Shown in pieces: positions 39,221-47,560 of a stretch of DNA of 64,000 nt. Each line of letters begins with the position of its first letter. The first letter of the stretch is position 1. The notes beneath the pieces were generated by a model. The model saw only the letters and a program-made list of their open reading frames with translations, did no database searches and was not told where the DNA came from. A program made the translations under genes and the position numbers. This DNA comes from Pseudomonadales bacterium (GTDB lineage Bacteria; Pseudomonadota; Gammaproteobacteria; Pseudomonadales; UBA5862), in the NCBI GenBank assembly GCA_024234215.1, contig JACKOQ010000003.1:124001-188000 (forward strand), written 5' to 3'.

Positions 39221-39704
39221 GGTGAAGGACGGCGTAGAAATAGAGCGCAACGGCAGCCACCAGAAGGGCGGGCAGGATGGAGGTGTGCAACAGGTCGAAC
39301 AGATTCCGCTCATTGCGAAAGGCATAGAACAGCACCAGGATGCGCAACTGATTGAGCGCGAAGACCAGCACGAGTCCAAGGCCCAGACCAACCAGGGTGC
39401 GGCGCCAGGTCAGACGCACGGCGGCAAAGGCCGCAATCAGCAGAAACATGATCTCCGTTCCTTCGCAACCATTCAGGATATTGAGCCCACCTCCCGAGGC
39501 CTTGATGCTGGCACCGACCGCCCGTGCGCCGGCTTCGGGTGTGAGCAGGTTCACCAGCGTCGTTGCCAGCCTTACCGTGGCATCGTGGATGATCAGCCGC
39601 TCGACCCCGGTGTCGTGCGCTTTACCCCAAGCCCATTGCAGGATGAAAAACAGGCCAACGAAGATGACCAGACTCAACCACAGCGGATAGGGCAGCGCTG
39701 GCAT
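39204..39704 (-). CDS. Short exosortase-family transpeptidase/protease (XrtH/XrtM-like)
   Basis: From the ATG at 39704 the protein has 166 residues and about five membrane helices. The three catalytic positions of exosortases are visible: Cys80 in LNGCEGTEIMF, Arg121 in LNQLRILVLFY and His140 in FDLLHTSILP. Exosortases cleave PEP-CTERM-like tails at the inner membrane and transfer the protein onward. The short form lacks extra N-terminal helices of EpsH-type enzymes. Longer starts at 39815 and 39848 add hydrophilic residues with poor ribosome sites. It heads the minus-strand cluster and diverges from the AlkB-like gene. Confidence 0.85.
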   Translation of the reverse strand: MPALPYPLWLSLVIFVGLFFILQWAWGKAHDTGVERLIIHDATVRLATTLVNLLTPEAGARAVGASIKASGGGLNILNGCEGTEIMFLLIAAFAAVRLTWRRTLVGLGLGLVLVFALNQLRILVLFYAFRNERNLFDLLHTSILPALLVAAVALYFYAVLHRDRMA

Positions 39705-39866
39705 TCGCCTGTGGGCGAGGCTGTCGGACGGTTCGAAAGCGTGGTTGTCGCTGCACACGGCTCTGGCGGAGAATTGTCCTTGAACGCCTCCGATGTTCCG
39801 TTTTCGAGATGACATCAAGATGACCACCCAGGGTGTGCAGCGGCGCATCTGCTGGAATCACTCCCC

Positions 39867-40475
39867 ATGACCTCCCATCCAGCAGCCCGGTCGATCGTCA
39901 TCGACGATGGCGAGCTCACGCTGTGGCCCGATGCCTTTGTCCTGTCACGGCCCGACGATCCATCGCTGTTCGAACAGTTGAGCTCGGCCATTCCCTGGCG
40001 GCAGGATGAGATCACGCTGTTCGGCAAGCGTCATCGGCTGCCCCGGTTGCAGGCCTGGCATGGCGATCCGGGCGCGAGCTACCGTTATTCGGGGCTGCTG
40101 TTGCAGCCAACGCCCTGGCAGCCACTGCTGAACGAAATTCGCCGGCAGGTCGAGACCCTGACCGGGCTGCGCTTCAACTCGGCTCTGGCCAATCTCTACC
40201 GTGATGGCAACGATGCAATGGGCTGGCACAGTGACGACGAGGCCGAACTGGGCGTCGATCCGGCCATCGCCTCGGTCAGCTTCGGTGCCAGCCGCCGATT
40301 TCTGCTGCGACACCGCCGGCGCAAGGACCGACCGCGAATCGAGATTCTGCTGAGCGACGGCTCACTGCTGCTGATGGCCGGACCACTGCAAACACACTGG
40401 CAACATGCGGTGCCGCGCAGCAGAGGCGTGAGCGAACCGCGGATCAATCTGACCTTTCGCCTGATCAGGCCATAG
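39867..40475 (+). CDS. AlkB-family 2-oxoglutarate/Fe(II) dioxygenase
   Basis: The 202-residue protein has the iron ligands His121, Asp123 (GWHSDDE) and His180 (HWQHAVPR), with the 2-oxoglutarate arginine in RINLTFR (Arg192/Arg198). The N-terminal nucleotide-recognition lid region is WHGDPGASYRYSG. By length it is like the ALKBH2/3-related bacterial group rather than E. coli AlkB. The likely role is oxidative demethylation of alkylated nucleic acid in the cytoplasm. Its stop lies seven bases from the convergent GST gene. Confidence 0.88.
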   Translation: MTSHPAARSIVIDDGELTLWPDAFVLSRPDDPSLFEQLSSAIPWRQDEITLFGKRHRLPRLQAWHGDPGASYRYSGLLLQPTPWQPLLNEIRRQVETLTGLRFNSALANLYRDGNDAMGWHSDDEAELGVDPAIASVSFGASRRFLLRHRRRKDRPRIEILLSDGSLLLMAGPLQTHWQHAVPRSRGVSEPRINLTFRLIRP

Positions 40476-40481
40476 CCGCAC

Positions 40482-41144
40482 CTAGCGGGTCAACATCTGT
40501 CGCGCGCCGGCAATGGTGGCATCGGAGCGGGGTGGTCGCGGTGGAACGGCGATGCCGCGCACACAGGCCGGACGTGCCTGCAGGGTGTCATGCCAGCGCT
40601 GCAGGTGGGGCAGGTCATCGATCGCCACGCCGGCCCAGTTGTGCGCACGCACCCAGCTCCAGTTGGCGATGTCGGCAATGCTGTAGTCACCACAGAGGTA
40701 CTCATGCTGCGCCAGTTGGCCATCGAGCACCTGGTAGAGCCGCCGGGTCTCGTTCTGGTAGCGCGAAATCACCGCCGGCAGCTTCTCTTCGAAGTAGCGG
40801 AAGAAGACATTGGCCTGCCCCTGCATCGGCCCGATGCCACCCATCTGGAACATCAGCCACTGCATCACCCTCGAGCGCCCCTTGCGATCGGTCGGCAGCA
40901 GTTGGCCACTCTTCTCGGCCAGATAGACCAGAATGGCCCCCGATTCGAAGATGGCGAAATCCTCTTCATCCCGATCGACGATCGCCGGGATGCGGCCATT
41001 GGGGTTGATGGCCAGGAAAGCCGGGCTCTTCTGCTCGCCAGCTGCCAGATTGAGGGCGATTACGTTATAGTCGAGGCCAATCTCTTCGAGCATGATCGAC
41101 GCCTTGTAGCCGTTGGGCGTCGCTGCGGTGTAAAGGTCTATCAT
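40482..41144 (-). CDS. Glutathione S-transferase, YfcG/YghU-like (disulfide-bond oxidoreductase type)
   Basis: The ATG at 41144 has a good AGGAGAG site and gives 220 residues. The thioredoxin-like domain begins [20 protein letters not shown], with Thr/Asn replacing the classical catalytic Tyr/Ser, and contains [11 protein letters not shown] and [12 protein letters not shown] for glutathione binding. The helical C-terminal domain has [17 protein letters not shown], typical of the Nu-class YfcG group. It is likely a glutathione-dependent disulfide reductase. The start codon overlaps that of the divergent ggt by two bases. Confidence 0.9.
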   Translation of the reverse strand: MIDLYTAATPNGYKASIMLEEIGLDYNVIALNLAAGEQKSPAFLAINPNGRIPAIVDRDEEDFAIFESGAILVYLAEKSGQLLPTDRKGRSRVMQWLMFQMGGIGPMQGQANVFFRYFEEKLPAVISRYQNETRRLYQVLDGQLAQHEYLCGDYSIADIANWSWVRAHNWAGVAIDDLPHLQRWHDTLQARPACVRGIAVPPRPPRSDATIAGARQMLTR

Positions 41145-42909
41145 GTCGCTCTCTCCTGTCGTCGCTCGGCAGACCATCATAGCGCGCCTGCTGCTCTGTG
41201 GCCTGCTGCTGCTCGGCGGCACCGGCAGCAGTTGGGCCGTCGATGAGAACCGCGCTCCGGAAGCCGCCACTGGCAGCCGCAGCAACAGCGCCGTCACCGC
41301 CAGCCGCTATCTGGTAGTGGCCGCCGATCCACAGGCCGCCGAGGCCGGCCGCCGCATTCTCGCCGCCGGCGGTTCCGCAGTCGATGCAGCCATCGCCGTG
41401 CAGATGGTGCTCAATCTGGTCGAACCGCAATCCTCCGGCATTGGCGGTGGCGCCTTCATGCTCCACTGGACGCACAGAACCGGGCAGCTCATCAGCTATG
41501 ACGGGCGCGAGACCGCACCTGCTGCCGCAACGCCCGATCTGTTTCTGAACAATGATGGCGCCCCGATGAAGATGCTGCAGGCGATCGTCGGCGGTCGCTC
41601 GGTCGGCACCCCCGGCGTGCTCGCCATGCTCGAACTGGCCCATCAGCGCCATGGCCGGCTGCCGTGGCGGCAACTGTTCACCGATGCCATCCGTCTGGCC
41701 GACCGGGGCTTCATCGTCTCGCCACGACTGGCCGAACTGCTGCAAAAGAACAGCAATCCGGGCCTGCTGGAGCCCGGAGCGGCGCATGACTACTTCTACC
41801 CTGCTGGCCAAGCGCTCACGGCCGGCAGCCGGCTGACCAACCCGGCCTACGCGAAGTTGCTGCGGCGCATCGCCATCGAAGGCCCCACTGCCTTCTATCG
41901 TGGAAAAACCGCGCAACGAATGGTCGACGCCGTCCAAAGACACCGCAACCCCGGTCCTTTGCGCCTGTCCGACCTGGCCCACTATCAGCCGAAGGAGCGG
42001 CCACCGCTGTGCGGGCCTTATCGCGGTCATCGGATCTGCAGCATGGCGCCTCCCTCTTCCGGCGGCGTGACCTTGCTGCAGATGCTGGCACTGCTGGAGC
42101 CCTTCGACCTGGCCGCATTCAGGCCGGTTTCGGTCGAGGCGGCGCATCTCTTTGCCCAGGCCGGACGGCTCGCCTTCGCCGACCGGGCGCTCTATCTGGC
42201 CGACAGCGATTTCGTTCCGGTACCGCTGAAGGCACTGCTCGACCCCGACTATCTGCGCCAGCGTGCCCGGCTGATCAACCCGCAACATGACATGGGCGTG
42301 GCGGCGGCGGGCCAGCTGTCGTTGCTGACCCAGGCCGAAGACCGTTCACCCGAACTTCCCTCCACCAGTCACTTCAGCATCATCGACCGCGATGGCAATG
42401 CGGTGTCGATGACCAGCAGCATCGAGACCGCCTTCGGCTCGACGCTGATGGTCGATGGCTTTCTGCTCAACAATCAGATGACCGACTTCTCGTTCCTGCC
42501 CGAACAGAACGGTCAGCCAGTGGCCAACCGCATCGCCGGCGGCAAACGGCCACGCAGTTCGATGACACCGGCCATGGTGTTCGATGAACAGGGTGAACTC
42601 AGATGGATCCTCGGCTCGCCGGGTGGCGCACGCATCATCCCCTTCGTGGCCCAGAGCCTGATCGCACTGATCGACTGGCGGCTCGATCCGCAACGCACCG
42701 TCGATCTGCCGCACTACCAGAATCGCAACGACCGCACCGAACTGGAGGCAGGCACCGCCGCCGTCACGCTGCGCGAACCATTGGAAGCACTGGGCCATCC
42801 GGTCGATGTGCGCGACCTCAGCAGTGGAATTCATCTGATCGAACGCAACCCGACCGGGCTGATTGGCGCTGCCGATTCACGCCGTGAAGGCAGTGCGGCA
42901 GGCCGCTGA
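41143..42909 (+). CDS. ggt: Gamma-glutamyltranspeptidase precursor
   Basis: The 588-residue periplasmic precursor has a signal peptide ([17 protein letters not shown]) and the family motifs [25 protein letters not shown] and [15 protein letters not shown]. The autocleavage site is in LPSTSHFS, with Thr408 as the expected N-terminal nucleophile of the small subunit, followed by [16 protein letters not shown]. It cleaves glutathione and other gamma-glutamyl compounds. The ATG is shared in part with the divergent GST start; no later in-frame Met before the signal core exists. Confidence 0.94.
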   Translation: MSLSPVVARQTIIARLLLCGLLLLGGTGSSWAVDENRAPEAATGSRSNSAVTASRYLVVAADPQAAEAGRRILAAGGSAVDAAIAVQMVLNLVEPQSSGIGGGAFMLHWTHRTGQLISYDGRETAPAAATPDLFLNNDGAPMKMLQAIVGGRSVGTPGVLAMLELAHQRHGRLPWRQLFTDAIRLADRGFIVSPRLAELLQKNSNPGLLEPGAAHDYFYPAGQALTAGSRLTNPAYAKLLRRIAIEGPTAFYRGKTAQRMVDAVQRHRNPGPLRLSDLAHYQPKERPPLCGPYRGHRICSMAPPSSGGVTLLQMLALLEPFDLAAFRPVSVEAAHLFAQAGRLAFADRALYLADSDFVPVPLKALLDPDYLRQRARLINPQHDMGVAAAGQLSLLTQAEDRSPELPSTSHFSIIDRDGNAVSMTSSIETAFGSTLMVDGFLLNNQMTDFSFLPEQNGQPVANRIAGGKRPRSSMTPAMVFDEQGELRWILGSPGGARIIPFVAQSLIALIDWRLDPQRTVDLPHYQNRNDRTELEAGTAAVTLREPLEALGHPVDVRDLSSGIHLIERNPTGLIGAADSRREGSAAGR

Positions 42910-42913
42910 ACGG

Positions 42914-44137
42914 ATGCTGCGTCTGCTGGTTGCGCTCCTCGCTCTGCTGCTGGCGGCCGGGCTGTGGCTGGCCACCGCGCCCGCGCCACTGGCGATGCCC
43001 GACCGCCCACGCCCCACGGCCGACATTGCCCCCTTCCCGCAGCGAATCAAGCAATCGGCCACCAGGTCGAACCAGGCGCTGACGCTGCAGGCCAGTGAAC
43101 TGGACCTGTTCTTCAGGGCGGCACTGGGCCATCTGCCGGGCACCCGGCAGGCCACCAGCCAGGTGCGCATCGAACCGGGCACGCTCCACCTTCTGGCCAG
43201 CACGCCGCTGTCGTTCTGGCCAGCGCGCCACCTCAATTTGATCTGCCGCGTCACCGCCACGCCACTGGAGATTCTGACCACCCGCTGCCGGCTCGGCGCC
43301 CTGCCACTGCCGGCGCTCTCGCTTGCACAGCTCAACGGCTGGCTGCGCGAGGGCACGAAACTCTGGCCGCAGATCGATTTTCTGCAACAGACCCTGAACG
43401 GCATCGACCGCATCGAAATCGGCGCCGACCGGCTGACGCTCCATCACCACATCGATCGACAGCAGGTGCGCAGCATCGTCGCCGAGGGTGGCCGCTGGCT
43501 CTGGCAGGGCATCGACCATGCAGCCGTGGCGCCCTACAACGAACGGCTGCGGCAGTTGATCAGCCAGACCGATGACGCATTGAGTCTGGCCACGGCGCTG
43601 CCGGCACTGTTCCGACTGGCGATGGAGCGCAGTGGTGCCGCAGGCTCGGCGCAAGGCGAGAACCGCGCCGCCATCACCGCGCTGGCCCTCTACGCGGCCG
43701 GCATGGCCGAACCCTTCGTGCGCGACCGCGATCACCCGGTCGCGCTGACGCTGCACAGGCGTTCAGACCTTGCGCAGCACTACCTGCTCTCCGCGCTCAT
43801 CACCCTCAAGAGCCTGCCGCAGACGGCGGAGTGGATCGGTCTGCAGAAGGAGCTGAACGACCGGCAGGCGTCGGGCAACGACTTCAGCTACCTCGACTTT
43901 GCCGCTGATCTGGCCGGCATTCGACTGGCGACGCTGGCGACGGGTGATGAAGCCAGCGCCCGGCAGTTGCAGCAGGTCGTCAGCGCTTTGCCTTCCGATG
44001 ACGGCACGCTGATGCCGGCACTGAAAACGCTGCCCAAGGAGGGCACTCGTGTGGGTTTCGACACCACACGCCACCAGCAGATCGAATCGGAGATCCGTAT
44101 GGCCATCAACCGGCTGGCTGCCTACCGGCTTCCATGA
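42914..44137 (+). CDS. Membrane-anchored periplasmic protein of unknown function
   Basis: The ATG at 42914, four bases after the ggt stop, gives 407 residues. A single N-terminal hydrophobic helix (LLVALLALLLAAGLWLA) leads to a largely helical, soluble domain. A conserved-looking segment near the C-terminus reads NDFSYLDFAADLAGIRLA. I do not recognise a named family or a catalytic motif. It is likely co-transcribed with ggt, but no functional tie can be drawn. Confidence 0.7.
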   Translation: MLRLLVALLALLLAAGLWLATAPAPLAMPDRPRPTADIAPFPQRIKQSATRSNQALTLQASELDLFFRAALGHLPGTRQATSQVRIEPGTLHLLASTPLSFWPARHLNLICRVTATPLEILTTRCRLGALPLPALSLAQLNGWLREGTKLWPQIDFLQQTLNGIDRIEIGADRLTLHHHIDRQQVRSIVAEGGRWLWQGIDHAAVAPYNERLRQLISQTDDALSLATALPALFRLAMERSGAAGSAQGENRAAITALALYAAGMAEPFVRDRDHPVALTLHRRSDLAQHYLLSALITLKSLPQTAEWIGLQKELNDRQASGNDFSYLDFAADLAGIRLATLATGDEASARQLQQVVSALPSDDGTLMPALKTLPKEGTRVGFDTTRHQQIESEIRMAINRLAAYRLP

Positions 44138-44245
44138 GTTGTCCATCCGGGCTCGTTGCGGCCTTGGGGCGATAATGAGGCTATGCTTGATTGAACATCT
44201 GGTCATGCCGACACCTGCCCGATCGAAGCGCACCCCCGACACCCA

Positions 44246-45469
44246 ATGCCCAGTCCAGAGATTTTCGCCACCCTCGACATCCGCACGCTGATTCTGGTCA
44301 CCGCGCTGATCTACCTGATGTGCACGCTGACACAGGGCTTCATCTATCTGAACAACCGTGACGAGCCCGGCCTCGGCAAGTTTGTCATCGCCCATGCACT
44401 GATCAATCTCGGTCTGATCCTGATCGCCGCACGCGGGCTGATTCCCGATCTGCTCTCCATGGTGATCGCCAATGCCAGCATCCTGAGCGGTCTGACCTTT
44501 TTGCATCATGCGATACGCTGCTTCTATCAGCGCCCGACTTCACTGCGGGCAACGGCGGTGGTTTTCGTTCTGAGCTGTCTGGCATTTTTCCATTTCGGTC
44601 AGAGCAGTCCCGATTACGCCATCCGCGTCCTGCTGTTCTCCTTGCCATTCATCGTGCTGTGCATCCTGATTGCGCGCGAGTTTTTCCTGCCGACCGAGCA
44701 TGAAATCCAGCCCGCGCCCCGGTGGGTCAACGCCACGCTGTTCACCCTGCTGGCCCTGCTCTTCACGGTCCGGTTGCTGGTGATCATGGATGCCCACCTC
44801 CTCGCTTCTTCCATCATCAGGATCGGAACCGAATCGAGCCTGCTGCAAGCCTCACCGCTGTCGTCACTCACCTGGCTGGTGCTGATTGCCAGCTTCGGTT
44901 ACTGGAACGTCGGGCTGCTGTTGCTGGTGTCGCAAAAGTTTCTCGCCCGCCAAAACAGATTGGCCATCACCGATGGCCTGACCGGTATCCTCAATCGTCG
45001 CGGGTTCGAGTTGATGGCCGAAAAAATACTGCTGACGCGCACAGCCAGCAGCAACTTCATGCTGCTGCTCGACCTCGACCACTTCAAACAGGTCAATGAT
45101 CGACATGGCCATGAGGCCGGTGACGAGGTGTTGCGGCAATTCGTGCTGCTGCTGAACCAGCAGTTGCGCAAATCCGACCTGACGGGGCGTATCGGTGGAG
45201 AAGAGTTTGCCGTGCTGCTGCGCGAGAGCACTGAAGCGCAGGCCTGGTCGGTGGCCGAACGGGTGCGAACGGCGTTGCAGCAGATGCCGATTCGCCATCG
45301 CGACACCATCATTGAAGTCACCGTCAGCATCGGTGTGGCACAGAGTGGTGCGGATGGAGAGAGCTTCGCCGAGCTGTTCCGCACAGCCGACCAGCGACTC
45401 TATCAGGCCAAACGCAGCGGCAGAAACCGGACCCTGTTTCGCGAAACGGCTGACGTTGCCACACCCTGA
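44246..45469 (+). CDS. Membrane-bound diguanylate cyclase (GGDEF domain)
   Basis: The 407-residue protein has six or seven transmembrane helices over residues 1-235 and a C-terminal GGDEF domain beginning AITDGLTGILNRRGFE. The active-site loop is GGEEF in RIGGEEFAVLL, with substrate residues LDLDHFKQVNDRHGHEAGD. It should make cyclic-di-GMP. The upstream allosteric RxxD is not clearly placed. The sensory part has no PAS, GAF or CHASE motif that I recognise, so the signal is unknown. Confidence 0.93.
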   Translation: MPSPEIFATLDIRTLILVTALIYLMCTLTQGFIYLNNRDEPGLGKFVIAHALINLGLILIAARGLIPDLLSMVIANASILSGLTFLHHAIRCFYQRPTSLRATAVVFVLSCLAFFHFGQSSPDYAIRVLLFSLPFIVLCILIAREFFLPTEHEIQPAPRWVNATLFTLLALLFTVRLLVIMDAHLLASSIIRIGTESSLLQASPLSSLTWLVLIASFGYWNVGLLLLVSQKFLARQNRLAITDGLTGILNRRGFELMAEKILLTRTASSNFMLLLDLDHFKQVNDRHGHEAGDEVLRQFVLLLNQQLRKSDLTGRIGGEEFAVLLRESTEAQAWSVAERVRTALQQMPIRHRDTIIEVTVSIGVAQSGADGESFAELFRTADQRLYQAKRSGRNRTLFRETADVATP

Positions 45470-45537
45470 AGGCCGATGCATTCTCCAGCCATCGTGCAGG
45501 CAGGCCGCTCACCGGTCTGATCAGACCATGCGCCCGT

Positions 45538-46146
45538 TCAGGTGATGCAGCGGAAAATCAGATCGACCAGCGGCGCTGCCTCCCGCTCCAGATCATAGGC
45601 ATCCGGCTCCCGCAAATAGTCGAAGTAGAGTCCCAGCATCGAGGTGTGGATGACAATCGCCGCCAGCCGTGGACAGACGTTGGGCAGACTGCCCTGTTCG
45701 CGTGCACGGCGGAACAGCGCTTCCATGCTGGCAAGGCCACGGTGCTGAATGGCGATCAGACGCTGATTGCTCTCCTGTAAGCCATCGACGAATTCGCAGT
45801 GGTGGAACAGAATGCTGTAAACCCGCCGCCGGCGTCGGTCACGCGCCAGACTGAGCAGTGATTGCACACAGAAATTTCGCAGCGCCTCGATGGCCCCTTC
45901 ATCTTCCAGCGCCAGCGACTGGCTGACCAGATCCTCGACCGGATCATGCACCCGACAGTACATGGCGTCGAACAGATCGGTCTTGTTGCGGAAATGCCAG
46001 TAGATCGCACCGCGGGTCACTCCCGCGGCCTGTGCAATCTGCTCCAGCGTGGCCCGCGCCACGCCGCGCGTCAAAAACAGCTCTTCGGCAGCATCGATGA
46101 TCTGTTCGCGGGTTTGTTCCGCTTCCATCTTGGTTCGACGTGCCAT
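45538..46146 (-). CDS. TetR/AcrR-family repressor of the adjacent RND efflux operon
   Basis: The 202-residue regulator has an N-terminal helix-turn-helix: REQIIDAAEELFLTRGVARA and AQAAGVTRGAIYWHFRNK are close to AcrR, TtgR and MexR-neighbour TetR sequences. The start has an AAGGAG site. It diverges from the RND operon with a 205-base gap holding an AcrR-like operator. It likely represses the pump until a drug or solvent ligand binds the C-terminal helical domain. Confidence 0.92.
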   Translation of the reverse strand: MARRTKMEAEQTREQIIDAAEELFLTRGVARATLEQIAQAAGVTRGAIYWHFRNKTDLFDAMYCRVHDPVEDLVSQSLALEDEGAIEALRNFCVQSLLSLARDRRRRRVYSILFHHCEFVDGLQESNQRLIAIQHRGLASMEALFRRAREQGSLPNVCPRLAAIVIHTSMLGLYFDYLREPDAYDLEREAAPLVDLIFRCIT

Positions 46147-46187
46147 GGTTCAAATCTCCTTCGAAGGCGATCCGCCTGTTATTGTTG

Positions 46188-46217
46188 TTGACAACCATAC
46201 TTGAATGTATGTAATTT
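46188..46217 (+). promoter_or_regulatory. RND operon promoter with embedded AcrR-like operator
   Basis: A consensus -35 TTGACA is at 46188-46193, and a weak -10-like TAATTT is at 46212-46217 (18-base spacing). Between them lies an inverted repeat centred near 46202, CATAC-TTGAA-TGTATG, whose right half (AATGTATGTA) matches the half-site of the E. coli AcrR operator as I recall it. Binding there would block polymerase. Confidence 0.6.
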
Positions 46218-46351
46218 TCCAGCATCCAAGCACGTTGCTCCACCGCCTGTTTCCGCATGTATTGTAAGACTTTTTGTCTGCCTTGCCGATTTTCTGCGGT
46301 CTCAATTCGCTTCAGGATCGATGCTTCCACCGACTGCAGGAGAGAGTCTGA

Positions 46352-47560
46352 ATGATACGCCCTGCCACCCGGCTCCCAACGCGGCATCTGCCCACTGCCC
46401 TGCTCTGCACCCTGCTGCTGACCACTCTCACGGCCTGCGACAGAAAGCAGGATGGCAATTCACATGCACAGCCAACGCCCGAAGTGGGCATCATGGTCGT
46501 GCAACCGCGTGATGTACCGATCGAGAACGAGTACGCCGGGCGTACCGCCGGCTTTCGCGAAGTCGAGGTGCGGGCGCGCATCACCGGCATCCTGCAGAAG
46601 CGGACCTATGTCGAGGGACAGCGGGTCAAGGCCGGGGATCTGCTGTTCCGCATCGACCCTGCTCCGTTCGAGGTGGCACTGACCCGCGCCCAGGCCAGAT
46701 TGAGCGATGCCGAAGCCCAACTGCGCCAGGCCGAACGGGATTGGACACGGGTCGCCGCGCTCTTTGCCGAAAATGCCATCAGCGCGCGCGAGCGTGACAG
46801 TGTGCAATCTGCACTCGATCTGGCCCGCGCCAACCTGGCGGTGGCCAACAGTGATGTCGAGGCAGCCCGCATCGACCTCGGCTACACCAAGGTGGTGGCG
46901 CCGGTGAGTGGCATCACCAGTCTGGAGGTGCGCTCGGAAGGCAGTCTGGTGGGCCCGGGCAGCGCGGACAGCCTGCTGACCCGCATCACCCAGCTCGATC
47001 CGCTCTACGTCAATTTCTCCTACCCCGACACCGATGCACTGCGTCAGCGCCAACTGCTGGCCAGCGGCGCCATGACGATGACCGGGGGCGAACGCCTGGC
47101 GGCCGAGCTGCGCTTCAGTGATGGCACGGTGTACGACCAACAGGGCTACATCAGCTTCACCGACAGCAGCATCGATCCGGCCACCGGCACGGTCCGGGCA
47201 CGCGCACTGTTCGCCAATCCTGACAACAGCATCCTGCCGGGGCAGTTCGTGCGCATCGTACCCAAAGGGCTGGTGCGCAAAGGGGTGATGGTGTTGCCAC
47301 AGGCAGCGGTGATGCAGGGTCCGCAGGGCGCCTACGTCTATCTGCTCGCCGAGGGTGACCGGGCCAGAGTCCAGCCGATTCAACCGGGGATCACCATCGG
47401 TTCGCAGTGGCTGATCGAAGAGGGATTGAAACCGGGTGACAAGGTGATCGTGGATGGCGTCATCAAGGTCAAGGCCGGCGAACCGGTCAAGCCTGCAGAA
47501 CCTCGACCGACGCCGGCACCGGTGGCGAATCAGGCAAGCCAGTCCGGAACCAGACCATGA
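46352..47560 (+). CDS. RND efflux periplasmic adaptor (AcrA/MexA family lipoprotein)
   Basis: The 402-residue protein has a lipoprotein signal with the lipobox ending LTTLTAC, then MFP motifs [21 protein letters not shown] and a hairpin coiled coil (about 95-165). The barrel-sandwich and beta-barrel segments [18 protein letters not shown] and [14 protein letters not shown] follow. It bridges the inner-membrane pump and the outer-membrane duct encoded next. A strong AGGAGAGAG site precedes the ATG, and the stop overlaps the pump gene (ATGA). Confidence 0.95.
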   Translation: MIRPATRLPTRHLPTALLCTLLLTTLTACDRKQDGNSHAQPTPEVGIMVVQPRDVPIENEYAGRTAGFREVEVRARITGILQKRTYVEGQRVKAGDLLFRIDPAPFEVALTRAQARLSDAEAQLRQAERDWTRVAALFAENAISARERDSVQSALDLARANLAVANSDVEAARIDLGYTKVVAPVSGITSLEVRSEGSLVGPGSADSLLTRITQLDPLYVNFSYPDTDALRQRQLLASGAMTMTGGERLAAELRFSDGTVYDQQGYISFTDSSIDPATGTVRARALFANPDNSILPGQFVRIVPKGLVRKGVMVLPQAAVMQGPQGAYVYLLAEGDRARVQPIQPGITIGSQWLIEEGLKPGDKVIVDGVIKVKAGEPVKPAEPRPTPAPVANQASQSGTRP

